A stretch of 64,000 nucleotides of DNA from Leptasterias polaris (GCA_037783415.1 JAZGTN010000047.1:3844001-3908000); one strand, 5' to 3'; counted from the first letter of the stretch, positions 40,501 to 51,698 are shown. The notes: a model not told the origin generated them from the letters alone. Numbers and translations are program-made.

Positions 40501-43500
40501 TGAACAAAGCCAGTGATGGAGAAAGTTTGATATAATGCGGTAATTTGATCCACAATGTTGAAAATCTCTCTAACGAGTTGTGATGGTTCTGAAAAGAAAT
40601 TGTGGCAGTGTATTCAACAAACTGCTTGGAGCATAACTAATGACCTTTTCACATGAGAGTAATTTAGCAGGGGTACCTTGCTTTTTTAGCATGGTTGTGA
40701 AATGTTACAAATTGTAAAAGGACAACAATGTTTGTACTGTCCAGGGTCCCATGTGAATTCTTCTCAAAGAAGTTTTTGTCATAGGTCCACACATATAACA
40801 GAAACTTCCATACTAGCGGAAGTTTTGACTAAGGACACGAGCGAAATCATTGTGTGAATGGAACCTTAGGATTCAAAATCCAATGTTTGGGAAATATCCG
40901 ACACTACCTTTAAGCCAGTCTGAGCCTTCCCAGACAGAGCCCACAGGAGACCCAAAACACACTGGAAATGCTCACCGATGCCTGGCTGGTCTCGATAGCA
41001 CAGAAGGGGAAAAACTCTGCAGGAAAGTTCAGTGGAAATGTCAAACAATTCACTTCAGTGACTCACATTTGATTTGTTTCTGCCTTCTGGTGTTTCAACT
41101 GTACTCAAAGTCCTATGATAGTTGATACATTTAGGGGCAGATCTAGGTTGAGAAAAAAGATTGGGGGGGGGGGGCAAATGGCTGAAGATAGAATGGGGAA
41201 GATTTTAGTGAGCGATTTCCCTAGTGCAAAAATAGTTAATGGCCTGGCGTTTTGACACTAGCAGAGTCTTTCAAGAGGGCTAAATCCCAAGTGTAAGGGT
41301 ATCAAGGTTTATCGGAAAGAAATGAATGTGAAGTAGGTGTCATCTAGACTGGTCCCCTGTCCTTATTCCCTTCAAGGGTATAGACAAGCGGTTGCTGTTA
41401 CCAACTCATGGTTTCATTGGGTGAGCTTGAGCTGGCACTCTCACGCACAGATGGAAATGCATATATTCAATGCTTTTGATAAAAAAGAGATACTAATTTT
41501 AGTTTTGCCCTGAGCTGTACATGTTAAGTGCTTTATGAATCCTGCAGGAAGAAATTCCTAGGCAGCCTGGATGGGAATCGAACCCACAACCATGTGATTT
41601 GAAGTGCAGGTGTGTTAACCCTAGACCACCAAGCTCGCCCAATAATGACAGGTCATTTTGAATCTAATTTATTAGCCCGGGGTGTGTCGTGGCCGAGCGG
41701 TCTTGCGCATCCGGCTCAAGTTCGGAGTGTGGGTTCGATTCCCGGTCATGACACCTATGTCTTGAGTAAGGCACTTAACCACAATTCTCTTAACCCAGGT
41801 GTATAATAAGACCCTGTAAGGGCTGAGATGGTGTTGGGTTAACCTGTTAGCGCTAGTTGAAGCACTTTGGGGTTGTATGCTCCCAAGGGAGTTTAGTAAG
41901 TCAGAGGAATCTCTAAAAGTATGCCCAATGAACAGGGATAGTAGTGTTGTAAAGTGCCTTGATCTAGCTATTAGGATATGTGTGCTAAATAAGAACCACG
42001 TATAAATTTGAGGTACGATGAGGACAGTGTGTTGATCCGTTGCACTAAGCGCAGCGCATTTACACGCACTTTTCCTGTCTGCCATTTTAGAAGTCAAAAT
42101 GGACACAAAGGAATTGACTCCCAAAATGGCGGAAATGGTAGACATGCATCTTGCGGGGAAAAAAATCTAGAGGTACCTTGTAGGTGTTTGAAATCCCAAC
42201 CATTCACTTTCTTGAACAGTAGTCTGAACTCCCAAACCACCCTCAATTCTAAATGGACACCGTGAAACAATTTATTGGTCTTCATTTCTAGGTGTATTCG
42301 GCCAGAGTTTAGAAGACACCATTATTAATGAGAGTGACTCCTGCACGAAGGTCATCCCGACGGTGGTAGAGGTGTGCGTCAATTACATCAGAAATAACGG
42401 CTTGAGAGAGGAAGGCATCTTCAGGTAAGGTTACTTCAAGCATCTGTCTGTTTGTTCTGTCTCTACTGTTATGTTGTCTGTTTGTTTGTCTCTACTGTTA
42501 TGTTGTCTGTCTGTCCATTGATCCAGAATGGCCTAGGAGAGGAAGGTATCTTCAGGTAGGGCTACCTCAAGCCATCTGTTTGTCTGTCTCTACTGTTATG
42601 TGGTCTGTCTGTCCATTGATCCAGAATACTTAATACGTATGCAAATTACATAAACAGCCATGGGCTCAGTCACACACCTATGCTCCAACATCCCTATGTT
42701 CTGACACCCTTATTGTATTTTCCTAATCCTAATCTTAACCCTAATCCTGATCCTAACCCCAACCCTGATCTTAACCCTAGCTGTGGATCACAAGAGATTA
42801 TCGGAACATAAGGTTGTCCAAATATAGATCAGTCACCCAGTGCCCAGTTTTCATACAGCTAAATAACAGAGAATGATGCTCAGCAAAATTAGCTAGGATT
42901 TTGGCTGGTAACCTTATTCTGGTAAGCATATTTTGTTGCTTAAGCAGGTCTATGTAATTGTGCCCAGGTCTTAACAACAACAATTGCTTGAACTTTATAC
43001 TTTTAAATCTTTAGATTGAATGGGCGCAGTTGTATGGTGCAAGAGCTTCAAGATGCTTTTGACAAAGGGGAAAGACCCAGCTTTGACGAGGCGGGCGTGG
43101 GGATCCACACAATTGCCTCGCTGCTGAAGCGTTACTTCCAACTTCTACCGGAGCCAGTCATCCCTTGGCGCCATTGTAAATTCTTCATCCCCGTCATGCA
43201 GTACCTCCAAGAGAACGAAGACGAGGGACGGCACAAGCTGATCATCCAGCTGGCCCTCCTCCCCCGCATCAACTACAACCTTCTCAAGTATCTCTGTCAG
43301 TTTCTCCACGACGTCCACCGCCAGGAGGTTTACAATAAGATGGGACTCGGTAACCTGGCCAATATCTTTGCTCCACATATCTTACGGCCGAAGCACGCAC
43401 AGGGGGCCTTCTTGCTCGGAAGCACAGCCCTCAGTCTACGACTGGTACACTACCTAATCCACCATCAAGACAAGTTGTTCCCGCCGACAAGTGACATACA

Positions 43501-44965
43501 GATGGACTATGAGGTTATTGAAGCACCCTCAACATCACCAATGTCTAGCTTCGACTCGACAGGAAGCCTGTATGAGAGGGCAAGCTCCTGTGAGTACGAA
43601 GTCGAGATCATTCCAAGATTTCAGGAAGCGAAGGAGTGGAGAGGAGGCGACGGTCAGGAGAAGAAACACAGCAGGATTCAGAAAACAGAGAGCTGTAATT
43701 ACGAGTTGGAACTCTTCGGGGAGGAGTATGGCACCCCAGCAGATGTAAACAGTATCTATGAGAATTTAGATCTCTCCAGCGGACCCTCGTTAATTGAATC
43801 CTTGAAGAATCGCATCTCAGAAATGCCAAATAAACCACCCTCACAGAACGAGCAGAAAGCAAAGCGGTACGGCGTGTCGTATCGCGATCCCGCCTCGATT
43901 GGAATTATTGCAAACGGACCGCGACGTCACTCCAGTGACAACCCCAACAGTAAGGTGAACAGTTGTGGGTCGGACGGCCCAGTGTTGCGTGGAAAGAAAC
44001 ACAAGTTTCAAAATGGAGACGTTCACAGCCAGGTACAGTCCACTTATCAGAATGTGAAAACCTTAGCTGTCACTATCAAAGAGCAATCACCGGAGACGTG
44101 TAATGGAGCCAATGCCTACCAAAACCCCAACCCACTGCATAATGCTTTGATCCGTGACCTTAAAGCGGCTACCACAAACGACGATGACTATCTCCAGCCG
44201 ATATTCCACAGGCAACCTTCCCCTAGGACCAACGGGGAGGCCCTTAAACCACCGCCTAAGCCTGCTGCTAAGACTGTTCTTAACGGCGATACAACAAAAC
44301 AACCCAGACAAAACCAGGTGCAAAAGGAACGATCAGGCACCAACGAGATGAACGGGAAGCCCTCAACGAGTGCAAAACCGATACCCAGTGGAGATACAAT
44401 TGCGCCCTCGCAAGGATTGAGAGCGCGGTTACGACAGAAAGAGGAGGAGATTGGTAGACAGCAGAAAACGTTGGAGAAAGTCAAGAAAGAGCGGGAATCA
44501 CTCAGAGTCAAGTTGTGCGCTGAGGTTAGTTTTGCTTTATTCGTTTATTTTTTATGAATTTTTTTCCAGCACCAACTCTAAAAAAAAAACATTTAAGATG
44601 AGGCCTGAAAATTGTTTGTTTTTCAAATATGAAGAAAGGGTTCACATCCCAAAACTGTTGACAAATGTAGTATCCTCCCTGCCAGGAATGATCTCTAAAC
44701 ACAAGCTGGCATGGTCTTATTTGTTTTAGGATATTTGATTGGCAATTCTCAAGTCCACGTGAAGTCCAAAGTCACGAACAATAAGACTTAACAACTCAAT
44801 CAGCGTCAAGTCTTCTTCTCTGTTGTAAACGACATTAAAACCAAGGTATTTGTTTCTTTCGTCTTCTATCCTTTCCAGGAGGCAGCACGTAACGCGACAG
44901 AGGAACGGAATCGTCAGCTGCAGCTGGAGATTGACAGCCTCAAGAGACGTCTCGGTATCAGATGA
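28504..44965 (+). CDS. ARHGAP22/24/25: Rho GTPase-activating protein, PH-RhoGAP-coiled-coil (ARHGAP22/24/25 family)
   Basis: Exons 28504-28750, 38362-38415, 39265-39372, 42292-42424, 43015-44524 and 44879-44965 total 2139 nt, encoding 712 residues (human ARHGAP24 is about 748). All introns are GT-AG and phases match. PH domain at about 14-131: GWLM, HWHRSWFILADGHLHYF, then MELEHWQREIRR as its C-terminal helix. RhoGAP at about 138-330: VFGQSLED start, EEGIFR with the arginine finger R181, LLKRYFQLLPEPVIP, and NLANIFAPHILRP. A low-complexity region follows, with a PPPKP motif, then a coiled coil at about 648-709 (QKEEEIGRQQKTLEKVKKE). The family binds membranes through PH and stimulates Rac/Cdc42 GTP hydrolysis. 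Vertebrate ARHGAP22, 24 and 25 are paralogues, so one of them cannot be chosen. Intron 1 spans 9.6 kb and is full of repeats. Confidence 0.94.
29808..29960 (+). repeat. tRNA-derived SINE, family C
   Basis: CAAGCTTGGTGGTCTAGTAG (box A region), GGGTTTGAATCCCACTC (box B), and a body with AAAGTGCTTAACACAC. A reverse relative at 41505-41642 shares head and body. Confidence 0.6.
30147..30263. repeat. 22-bp minisatellite
   Basis: Five or more copies of GGAATGGGGTAGCTGGCC plus AGA. G-rich on the plus strand. Confidence 0.8.
30382..30573. mobile_element. Palindromic MITE, GGGCCC type
   Basis: Ends GGGCCTATTTTCATAGAGC and TTAAATTGGGCCC, interior TGCTTAAGCA, ACCAGTCACA and TTTTGGCTGTTAACC. A second copy follows at 30839-31008. 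Confidence 0.75.
30839..31008. mobile_element. Palindromic MITE, GGGCCC type
   Basis: Ends GGGCCTAATTTCATAGAG and CTCTATGAAATTGGGCC, with the GCTGGTAACCTTATTCTGGT block. Fairly intact. Confidence 0.75.
31738..31843. repeat. 13-bp minisatellite
   Basis: Eight copies of a 13-bp unit in two forms, CTAATCCCTCTGG and TGAATCCCTCTGA, mixed in order. Highly regular. Confidence 0.85.
31930..33125. repeat. Degenerate tandem repeat, units of about 150-240 bp
   Basis: Five to six diverged units. Each has an AACTTGGTTTA-type block, TTTAAATCTCAGTTAACTGT, and TTCAGATTCTATCG followed by TTCTGGATTATCTTGG. It ends in a CT microsatellite at 33124-33139. Non-coding. Confidence 0.65.
33561..33578. repeat. Poly(G) tract, 18 bp (one of eleven such G or C tracts)
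   Basis: Pure G18. Others of 10 bp or more: G at 11979-11990, 18591-18602, 27810-27826, 41163-41174 and 50859-50870; C at 18786-18795, 37655-37664, 51412-51434, 53381-53399 and 54244-54258. Confidence 0.9.
34346..34690 (+). repeat. MITE fragment followed by SINE-A
   Basis: 34346-34414 is a partial GGGCCC-type MITE (AGGGCCTAACTCCATCAAGC). 34423-34690 is a SINE-A copy with CATGAACGACCAGCAGTTAA (degraded box A) and GGGTTCGAGTCCTGGTCGTG (box B). Confidence 0.6.
35305..36080. repeat. Tandem array with higher-order structure
   Basis: CTTCATCCTCT occurs at 35331, 35439, 35552, 35673, 35820, 35927 and 36040, so units run about 107-147 bp. Units 1-3 and 5-7 repeat the same spacing (108, 113 and 107, 113) and the same variants (ACATGCAGGAAGTTCTGGGG in units 2 and 6), giving a higher-order period of 488-489 bp. 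Unit 4 carries an extra 24 bp also found at 35143-35166. Confidence 0.85.
36888..37005 (-). repeat. tRNA-derived SINE, family D (reverse)
   Basis: On the minus strand: GGCTCAGAGGTTTCTCTC (box A region), CCCTGGTTCAAATCCTACC (box B), then CTCAGACCCGGAGCCTTGC. It matches the order of 1488-1645. Confidence 0.6.
37306..37414. repeat. Long imperfect hairpin
   Basis: GACTTTTGAGGCAATAGTGG on the left pairs with the complement at 37395-37414, and TCCTTTTCCATTGTTCTCA pairs with TGAGAACAATAGAAAAGGA across a GCGA loop (37361-37364 area). Arms are about 50 bp with few mismatches. Could be a small MITE or a transcribed hairpin. Confidence 0.65.
39915..40087. mobile_element. Palindromic MITE, GGGCCC type (RhoGAP intron 3)
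   Basis: GGCCCAATTTCATAGAGCTA start, GGTTATCAACCAAGATATC centre, TTTGCTAAGCAGAAATG end; the right terminus is decayed. Confidence 0.65.
41225..41285 (+). repeat. GTTAGTGGCCTGACG-type dispersed repeat
   Basis: ATAGTTAATGGCCTGGCG, then ACACTAGCAGAGTCTTTC; a diverged copy of the family at 183-250. Confidence 0.5.
41505..41642 (-). repeat. tRNA-derived SINE, family C (reverse)
   Basis: Minus strand: GGCGAGCTTGGTGGTCTAGG, GGGTTCGATTCCCATCC, body AAAGCACTTAACATGTAC. Same family as 29808-29960. Confidence 0.6.
41685..41985 (+). repeat. tRNA-derived SINE, family A (well preserved)
   Basis: TCGTGGCCGAGCGGTCTTGC (box A), GGGTTCGATTCCCGGTCATG (box B), TTGAGTAAGGCACTTAACC and a body with AGCACTTTGGGGTTGTATGC. 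A 157-codon minus-strand ORF over this copy is an artefact. Confidence 0.75.
42685..42838. mobile_element. Element with telomere-like (CCTAAn) core, copy 1
   Basis: CCTATGTTCTGACACCC is followed by 60 bp of degenerate CCCTAA/CCTAAT hexamers (42721-42780), then GATCACAAGAGATTATCGGAA and CATAAGGTTGTCCAAATATA. The same frame (TATGTTCTGACA, CCCTAA core, ATATCACAAGGAG, GAACATAGGAGTGTCAGAAT) recurs at 49905-50001, so this is an element with inverted TATGTTCTGACA ends. It lies in RhoGAP intron 4. Confidence 0.6.
42841..42966. mobile_element. Palindromic MITE, GGGCCC type
   Basis: GCCCAGTTTTCATACAGC to GGTCTATGTAATTGTGCCC with a GCTGGTAACCTTATTCTGG core, ending about 50 bp before RhoGAP exon 5. Confidence 0.65.
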
Positions 44966-45367
44966 GGCTCCTCAACATCTTCTTGTTTCATTTTCATCAT
45001 CTTAAAAAACTGAGGCAAGAAAAAAACAGTCTCAACTGGACTCCTCCCACTCTTCCTGACCCCGCCCTCTCTCCTCTAAAGTTCTTGTAAGAACAACCTC
45101 TTTATCTAAGAAGAGAATACTTTGAAGGGATTACTGTTATGAGATTACTGTTTAGGGATTATTGTCAAGAGATTACTGTTTGTTACCCACAAACTAACTT
45201 TACCTTTTCTGAACAGAATCCTGCCAATGGCATTTCATTGGTTGTATATTTCATTTACCACGGTTTTTAGCAACAAAGCTGTTTGGGGTTTAGTTTTGTG
45301 TGTGTATACATTGGTTTGATCATAGGGGTTTGAACTAGTCACTGTGTTAACCATGGTTGTTAGCCAT

Positions 45368-45690
45368 GTGGCCTGTCGTGGCTGAGCGGTTTAGTGCATC
45401 AGACTCAAGTTCTGGTGGCTTATTCATTATGGCCTGGGTTTGAATCCCTGTCATGACACTTGTGTCCTTGAGCAAGACACTTAAATATAAATGCTTCTCT
45501 TCACCCAGGGGTAAATGGCTACATGTGAAGGCAGAGATTGCTTTTGCTTGTTCTTGGCAGCACAGGCTGTATACTCCCAGGGAGCTGAGATGGTTTAAGG
45601 AATGAAACAAACGTCCCAGTGACCGGGGGTAATAATGTTCAAAGCGCAATCATCATCTCCTTGGAATTGGGCTATATAAGAGCCGATATT
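45368..45690 (+). repeat. tRNA-derived SINE, family A
   Basis: CCTGTCGTGGCTGAGCGG, GGGTTTGAATCCCTGTCATG, CTTGAGCAAGACACTTAA, and a 3' end TTGGGCTATATAAGAGCC followed by ATT. Nearly full length. Confidence 0.75.
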
Positions 45691-46802
45691 ATTATTCATA
45701 AACTGTTTCTTGTACGCCTACACGTACGTTTTTCGCTATCCAAGATATATGCTCGGCACAGCTGTTTTTATGACAATGTTTTGATCGTGGGAGTTCTATC
45801 TGGTCACGATGTTAACCAGGATAGAAGGTAACAGGAAAGCTCCAAGTAATCTCAGTTCATGGGTGAGCTGAGGAGGGTAACTCCAAGCAGTATGAGGGTG
45901 TCATCGGCAGATTGCCGTCCCATCCATCATAAGCGATCATAATCAGAACCAATTTAAGCTTTGATGATTCTGTGGTTTCAATGATGGGTATGAACAGATC
46001 AGTAGTGGGGGGTTGACAAGGTCAGTAAATGAGGAGTGGCAGGAGGAGGGGGGTGTTATGGCAGTGCCAACAAAAGTTAGTTCTTATATTATCATTACCC
46101 AGTGAGATTCTTATTCTATCTATGAACTGAGAATCAAAATGTTTGCACTTACAAAAGAATGTTTTATTGGTTGTGTTGGGAAAAGTTATGCTGTCGCTGA
46201 GCTACCATCTTTGAATCAATGTAAGGTATAACATTGGGAATGATGGGAAAACTGCTCCTTCTCAGGGTACCTTACTTTCTTTGGATCAATACAAACATTT
46301 GTGACGTTGGCAGATCTGCTTTTTCTCACAGGCTAACTTACTTTTAGCCAAGATGAAGCACAGCTTTGTAAATGATAACTAAACCGCTGCTACTAGTTGC
46401 TTACTCTCTTTGAATCAAGAGAAGGTGCAGCATTGGTAAGTGAGGCAGAACAGCTGGTGGGGTTGTAGGCCAATTCCTTTGGTTATTCAGGAGTATTTTT
46501 CAACTTGGTTTGAGGATGAATAATCACAGGTATTAATTTTTTGTGTAACCTGAGGGTGAGATTAACTCTTGGCTTTATCCCACCACACCCCTTTCTGATT
46601 GAATTAGGAGAAACAATTACACCCAGTTGCCCAAAAGGCCATGAGGCTCTACTGCACAGAATCCCTGTGCTATTCCAATTAGGCCAGTCAAGAAGAAATA
46701 AGTGTTAGTTGGGCCTTGAAACATCTGTTTTTTATATAAGATGAGAAAATAGAATTAGCTGTTGCAAACTGCTTACCAACCAAAAGGACCTGTGGTATAA
46801 AT

Positions 46803-46875
46803 GCAAAAAGTTTGTTAGTGGCCTGACGTTTCGACCCTAGCAGAATCTTTCTCGAAGGTTAAATGACAACACAAC
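46803..46875 (+). repeat. GTTAGTGGCCTGACG-type dispersed repeat
   Basis: AGTTTGTTAGTGGCCTGACG, CCCTAGCAGAATCTTTCTCG, AAATGACAACACAAC. Another, more diverged copy is at 47665-47715, preceded by the same AACCAAAAGGACMTRTGG sequence, so the repeat is longer at the 5' side than its core. Confidence 0.6.
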
Positions 46876-47215
46876 ACACAAACATGTAAGGTATATAAGA
46901 TGTACAACCAAGTACATTTGTTGTTCAACTTCTTTAACTGTAATTTTCAGCTGATTTCCTCGTTTTGGGTTTTTCAGCTTTGCCATTGAAAGTTGAAAAA
47001 TGCAGGATAGAGTCTTACATAGCCTGGCACTTTCCTCTTCTTCTGACAAACTGCTGTTGTATGCCAGTATGAATCCACCAACCTTTAAACAAATGATACA
47101 TCATTGGTTTTCAGAACAGACTTTTCAATCTTTCAATGTAATATCCAATGTTCTTGAAAAGTGTGCACAAACCAACGATAATTACAGAACAATAGAAATC
47201 TACCCAATACTTTTA

Positions 47216-47416
47216 GGCCCATTTTCATAGAGCTGCTTATTATAAGCACAAAAAGTAGCTTACCACACAAAGTTATGCTTACCAAAATAAGGTTACCAGC
47301 CAAATTACCATGTCATATGTACAGTTTTTGACTGGTATCATGCTCATTTCTGCTAACTAAGCAGACAATTGTCAAGCAATTTGTTTCTGCTTAAGCAGCT
47401 CTATGAAATTGGGCCC
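47216..47416. mobile_element. Palindromic MITE, GGGCCC type (most complete)
   Basis: GGCCCATTTTCATAGAGCTG and GCTCTATGAAATTGGGCCC ends, interior AAGGTTACCAGCCAAATTAC and TTGACTGGTATCATGC. About 200 bp, non-coding. Confidence 0.8.
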
Positions 47417-48666
47417 TGCTGCAACAGATCCTCTAAAAGTCTCTTACTGTAAGGAAATGGATTAAAATTGGTTTTTGTATATAAAATACACAAATCTTTG
47501 AGCTGCCAGGCTGGGTCGTTTAACTTGAAATAAATCTTGCACTCAACTTTCTCAAAAAAACAACAAACAAACAAACAAGTTTAAATAGTTAAGATAAATG
47601 AGAAAAAAGAATTAGTTGTTGCAAACGGCTTCCAACCAAAAGGACATATGGAACACAAATGCAAAAAATAGTTACTGGCCTGACGTTTGGACCCTAGAAG
47701 AGTCTTTCTCGAGATAAGATAGAATGAAATTTACTGACACCTTCACCAGATGGTGTCTGTAGATAGTTCTAGCTTCTCAGAATTCTTGGCAGTGTTTTTT
47801 TTTACAGACAGATTAGTCAAAGGTGCACAGTGGCGTTAAAGGGAGAGAGATTGCTATCAGATTCAAAGCGTCTCCAACCCCTATTTCCTGTCCAAGTAAA
47901 GACAGATTTGTAGTCAAATACAAATGTCGGGGGGCAAAGCAAATGGTGATGGTTTACAGTAAAAACATCCAGAGAAGTTGAGATCAATCCAACGAATCGT
48001 TCCCCATGACTTTTATGACGTGAAATTCACTTGGCTTTTGTCAATTATGACTGTAGACATATTTAGAGAGATTAATTTGATGTCATTTGCAGCGACGCTG
48101 CCTCATTGTCATATTTTATGCACATATCCTGTGTTACTATTTATACTGATGACATGGTGTTTCACATGACCTGTTTCAATTTACATTACAATGAATATTC
48201 ATAATATATCAACTTGGGGACATGTTTAGTGACTATGTCATATTGTAACTGTGCAGTCTCATTTAGCGATGTTACTCCCTCTGAATCTATCAAAATGCAC
48301 GTAGCCCTACATGGTGCTTTTTTCAGAAAGAGAGTCAACTGGGTAATAGGGAGACAAGGTGCCAGTCCGAAACGCCTCAACTCCATTGGCATGGAAACAT
48401 CCATCAAACCGGGGGAAACACAAAGAAAATTATAGTTACTCATGTACACGTTGAAAGCAAAACTTGATAACATTTTGCGTCAAATGGTAGGAGGGGGGAC
48501 GGTTTGTGAGTCATTGTGTAAAATGTTGGACGAACGACGCAGCGTCTTTGGGCTGTGTTAGATTAAAGGGAGCCCCTTGTGGGTAAGAGTGACTCATTGG
48601 TCTGCAGAGACAATACCAACCTGACACATTCACTGATGGTCGATCACTCATGGGTTTACTGGACAA

Positions 48667-49200
48667 CCTTTAAAGGGATGTTACATCATTGTTTGTTGGA
48701 AGAGTGGATTCATTGCAATCCTCCAGTTGCAAGAAACATTATAAAGGGATTGTACATCATTGGTTTATGGAAGAGTACATTCATTCTTATCCTCTAGTTG
48801 CAAGAGTACATTCATTCCAATCCTCTAGTTGCAAGAGTACATTCATTCCAATCCTCTAGTTGCAAGAGTACATTCATTCCAATCCTCTAGTTGCAAGAGT
48901 ACATTCATTCCAATCCTCTACTTTTTAAGAAACATATCATAAAGGAATGGTACATCATTGGTTTATGGAAGAGTACATTCATTCTAATCCTCCAGTTGTA
49001 AGAAACATATCATAAAGGGATGGTACATGTACATCAATGTTTTTTGGATGAGTATATTCATTCCAATCCTCTAGTTTCAAGAATCGTATCATAAAGGGAT
49101 GAGGTTAGTGGAAGAGTAGATTTACTCCAATCCTTTAGTTTTCAAGAAGGGATGGTACATCATTGTTTATTGGAAGAGCACCTTCATTCCAAACTTTCTA
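48667..49200. repeat. Two-level tandem repeat
   Basis: A 31-bp unit (AGAGTACATTCATTCCAATC plus CTCTAGTTGCA) is repeated five times at 48773-48921. Around it are longer units of about 80-100 bp containing ATAAAGGGATGGTACATC and CATTGGTTTATGGAAGAG. Confidence 0.8.
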
Positions 49201-49904
49201 GTTTTAATAAACATCCCAAACAACTAAAACCTGCAAAATATCATATGAGGAAGTCTCAACTTTCTGAGAACATTTGAAAAGGTTAATTTTTCGTCAAGGG
49301 ATTTCTGTGCATGTTCATATTGCTTATTGTGATTGCAGCAACCAAATTAACTGTTTTTTGGTCACCAACCTATGCAATATTTAGTCATAAGCTTATCATT
49401 CATGGCTAACCCATGAAACACTTTTAAAATATTAAGGAATTTCCTTCTGCAGTACATTTACGTTGCAGTAATTCTTTTTACAAATTTTGAGAAATGTCTG
49501 ATGTTGGCTGCCATTAAAACAACATGACATACAACACCTATGGGCAATGAAAAGACCCCTCACTTCCCACTATGTTCCTTCACAGACCAGGGAATTGCAG
49601 TTACTCATCTCCCTCTCCTTCACCCCACCCCTGGGGGTCAAGTCTCACCTCATGTGGCAAAGAGGAAGAGGGTAGTCTAGGAAAGTGTAACTTTTCTTTT
49701 GACACACTTGGCGAAACGTCTGATATTTTCACTCAATCCTTTTGGGGCATTTTAAGAGCCTTGTCACAACAGGCAGTTTATGGGCAACCAGTTTCAGAAA
49801 ATTTCCAAAAAGATTACAATAGAAAAAGACACCGGTAGAAACAAAACCTGCAAAAGTTGTTCCTTTTTTGTCCAGTAGAATTGGTTGCCTCTGTTGGTTA
49901 CACC

Positions 49905-50001
49905 GCTATGTTCTGACAACCTCTTAGCTAACCCTAACCCTAGCGAATATATCACAAGGAGTTTTCAGAACATAGGAGTGTCAGAATATAGAGCAGTCAC
50001 C
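49905..50001. mobile_element. Element with telomere-like core, copy 2
   Basis: GCTATGTTCTGACAACC, CTAACCCTAACCCTAG, then GAACATAGGAGTGTCAGAAT. The core is much shorter than copy 1 (about three hexamers). Confidence 0.55.
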
Positions 50002-51497
50002 CCCTCTGAGCTGCCACTGTGCCAGTAAAAGTTCTTTTGGTTGACAAGGCCCTTAAAAAACATTGGTGTTTCAAAAGCTATTCAAAAAATTTATGTTTTC
50101 TATTAAATACTAATCATTCCAGTTGTAATATTTCTGTATTAAAAGTGTATTTTAAATCAAATTTAAATATACAGATTTTGACTGTAAAAACTTGAAACTG
50201 TAAATATTTGTAAGTTGCGTATGTAATACTAATCAGTGCAGTGGTATTTATATCTACTTTATTGTACTGGGAAAAAAAGAAGGGCTGACAATAAAACAAC
50301 TTATATTAAATGTTTGCATTTATTGTCTTTATTTAAAAGCATTTGGTCTTTAATCAAGAACCATCTGTGAAAGTTCATGGCTAAGTTTTCACAAGGCCCA
50401 TTTGGCCACAACAGGCTGGTGCCAAAGACATGTTTTGAGCATGGGTACCAGTTAAAATCAGTAGCAAGTCGACAGTGTAGGGTTTTATTTTTGTCTCGTC
50501 TGATGGTAAAAACGGACTATAAAAAGAATGAGCAGCTGCTAACTAAAAAGCTCCCTCTGTTGATGCTTGGAAAACCAATACATACTCCAGCCTTGAATCA
50601 AGACTAACTAATCCATGTTATTGTTGCCTGTCTTGATTTAAAAATCCACACTTGACATCTTCATTTAACAAGGTACAAACACGTGTATTATCACTAACCA
50701 TAACTGAATTAGGGTGAGGTGTGACTGGTGCGGGTAGACGATAATTCAACCCAGGCCACAGTGGCTTCCCGATTCCTTAAATGCCGACACTTCAGCTTCT
50801 TGTTGCCTTGCAGGTTCCCAGTGATGATGTAGGAGTAATCTTACAAGAGTCTTTGGGAGGGGGGGGGGGGTTGCTGGAAGACCTTGTCGGTTTGAGTTCC
50901 AATGGGAGACTTTTGGACACTTGCTCAGTAGACACCAGATATTTGTTTTGTTTACATAGTTCCGAGAATACACACCAGATATTTGTTTTGTTTACATAGT
51001 TCTGAGAATACAAACTCTTTCAAGAACAATCTATTTATCTAGAAGGGGTGTGGTAGGAGGAGGTAGACATTCTCTGGATATGCATATTTATGAAAAAAGG
51101 GTCATAGATTGGTTTTTGCAAATTCATAAAGAAAGATAAAATAAAAGTCACCTGTGAAAGTTTCAGCTGAATACGGTGTCTACTTACTGAGAAAACAGCA
51201 AAAAACTGTCACGGCATTTTCACAAGAACATTGAATCCATCCCTGGTGTTCCACATTAACCTCAAGTGTAACCCGTAAAATTAAGTCTACAATCACAGTC
51301 TGGCCATCAGACAGGGGTAGGTGAACGACCAGCGGATTGGTGTACATGACCATCAGTCACAGTCCATTAAGGTTTTAACGACTCCCAGCCAGGAAGATGT
51401 TCCTTTTTTATCCCCCCCCCCCCCCCCCCCCCCCGAGGTGCTAGAGGGTGTGCCAGCAGTTTTGACAATCAGATGGTCTAGCTTTCTGACTGACCTA

Positions 51498-51698
51498 GGG
51501 GCCAATTTCACCAAGAGACAATCTTAAGATGTGTATCAATCTTAAATGCTGAGCAAAGTGTGATGTCAAAATACAAATCAATATGGCAATACCGTATGAT
51601 ACAACCTGAAACTTTGACTGGTAACCTGTTTTTGCTGAGCAACATCTGTCTGTGCTAAGCAAATTTAGTGCTAAGAAACTCAGTGAAACAATCAGGGT
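51498..51698. mobile_element. Palindromic MITE, GGGCCC type (diverged)
   Basis: GGGGCCAATTTCACCAAGAG start, GACTGGTAACCTGTTTTTGC core, TGCTAAGCAAATTTAGTGCT end. Several subfamily differences from the other copies. Confidence 0.55.

Larger units (their letters stand above)
44966..49904. other. RhoGAP 3' flank and intergenic DNA
   Basis: Begins with the RhoGAP 3'UTR; no clear AATAAA within the first 500 bp. Then SINE-A (45368-45690), two GTTAGTGGCCTGACG repeats (46805, 47668), a palindromic MITE (47216-47416) and a tandem array (48667-49200). No exon recognised. Confidence 0.5.

Noticed and set aside
41672..42145. 157-codon minus-strand ORF
   Set aside because: Mostly antisense to a SINE-A copy within RhoGAP intron 3; no homology or splice support.
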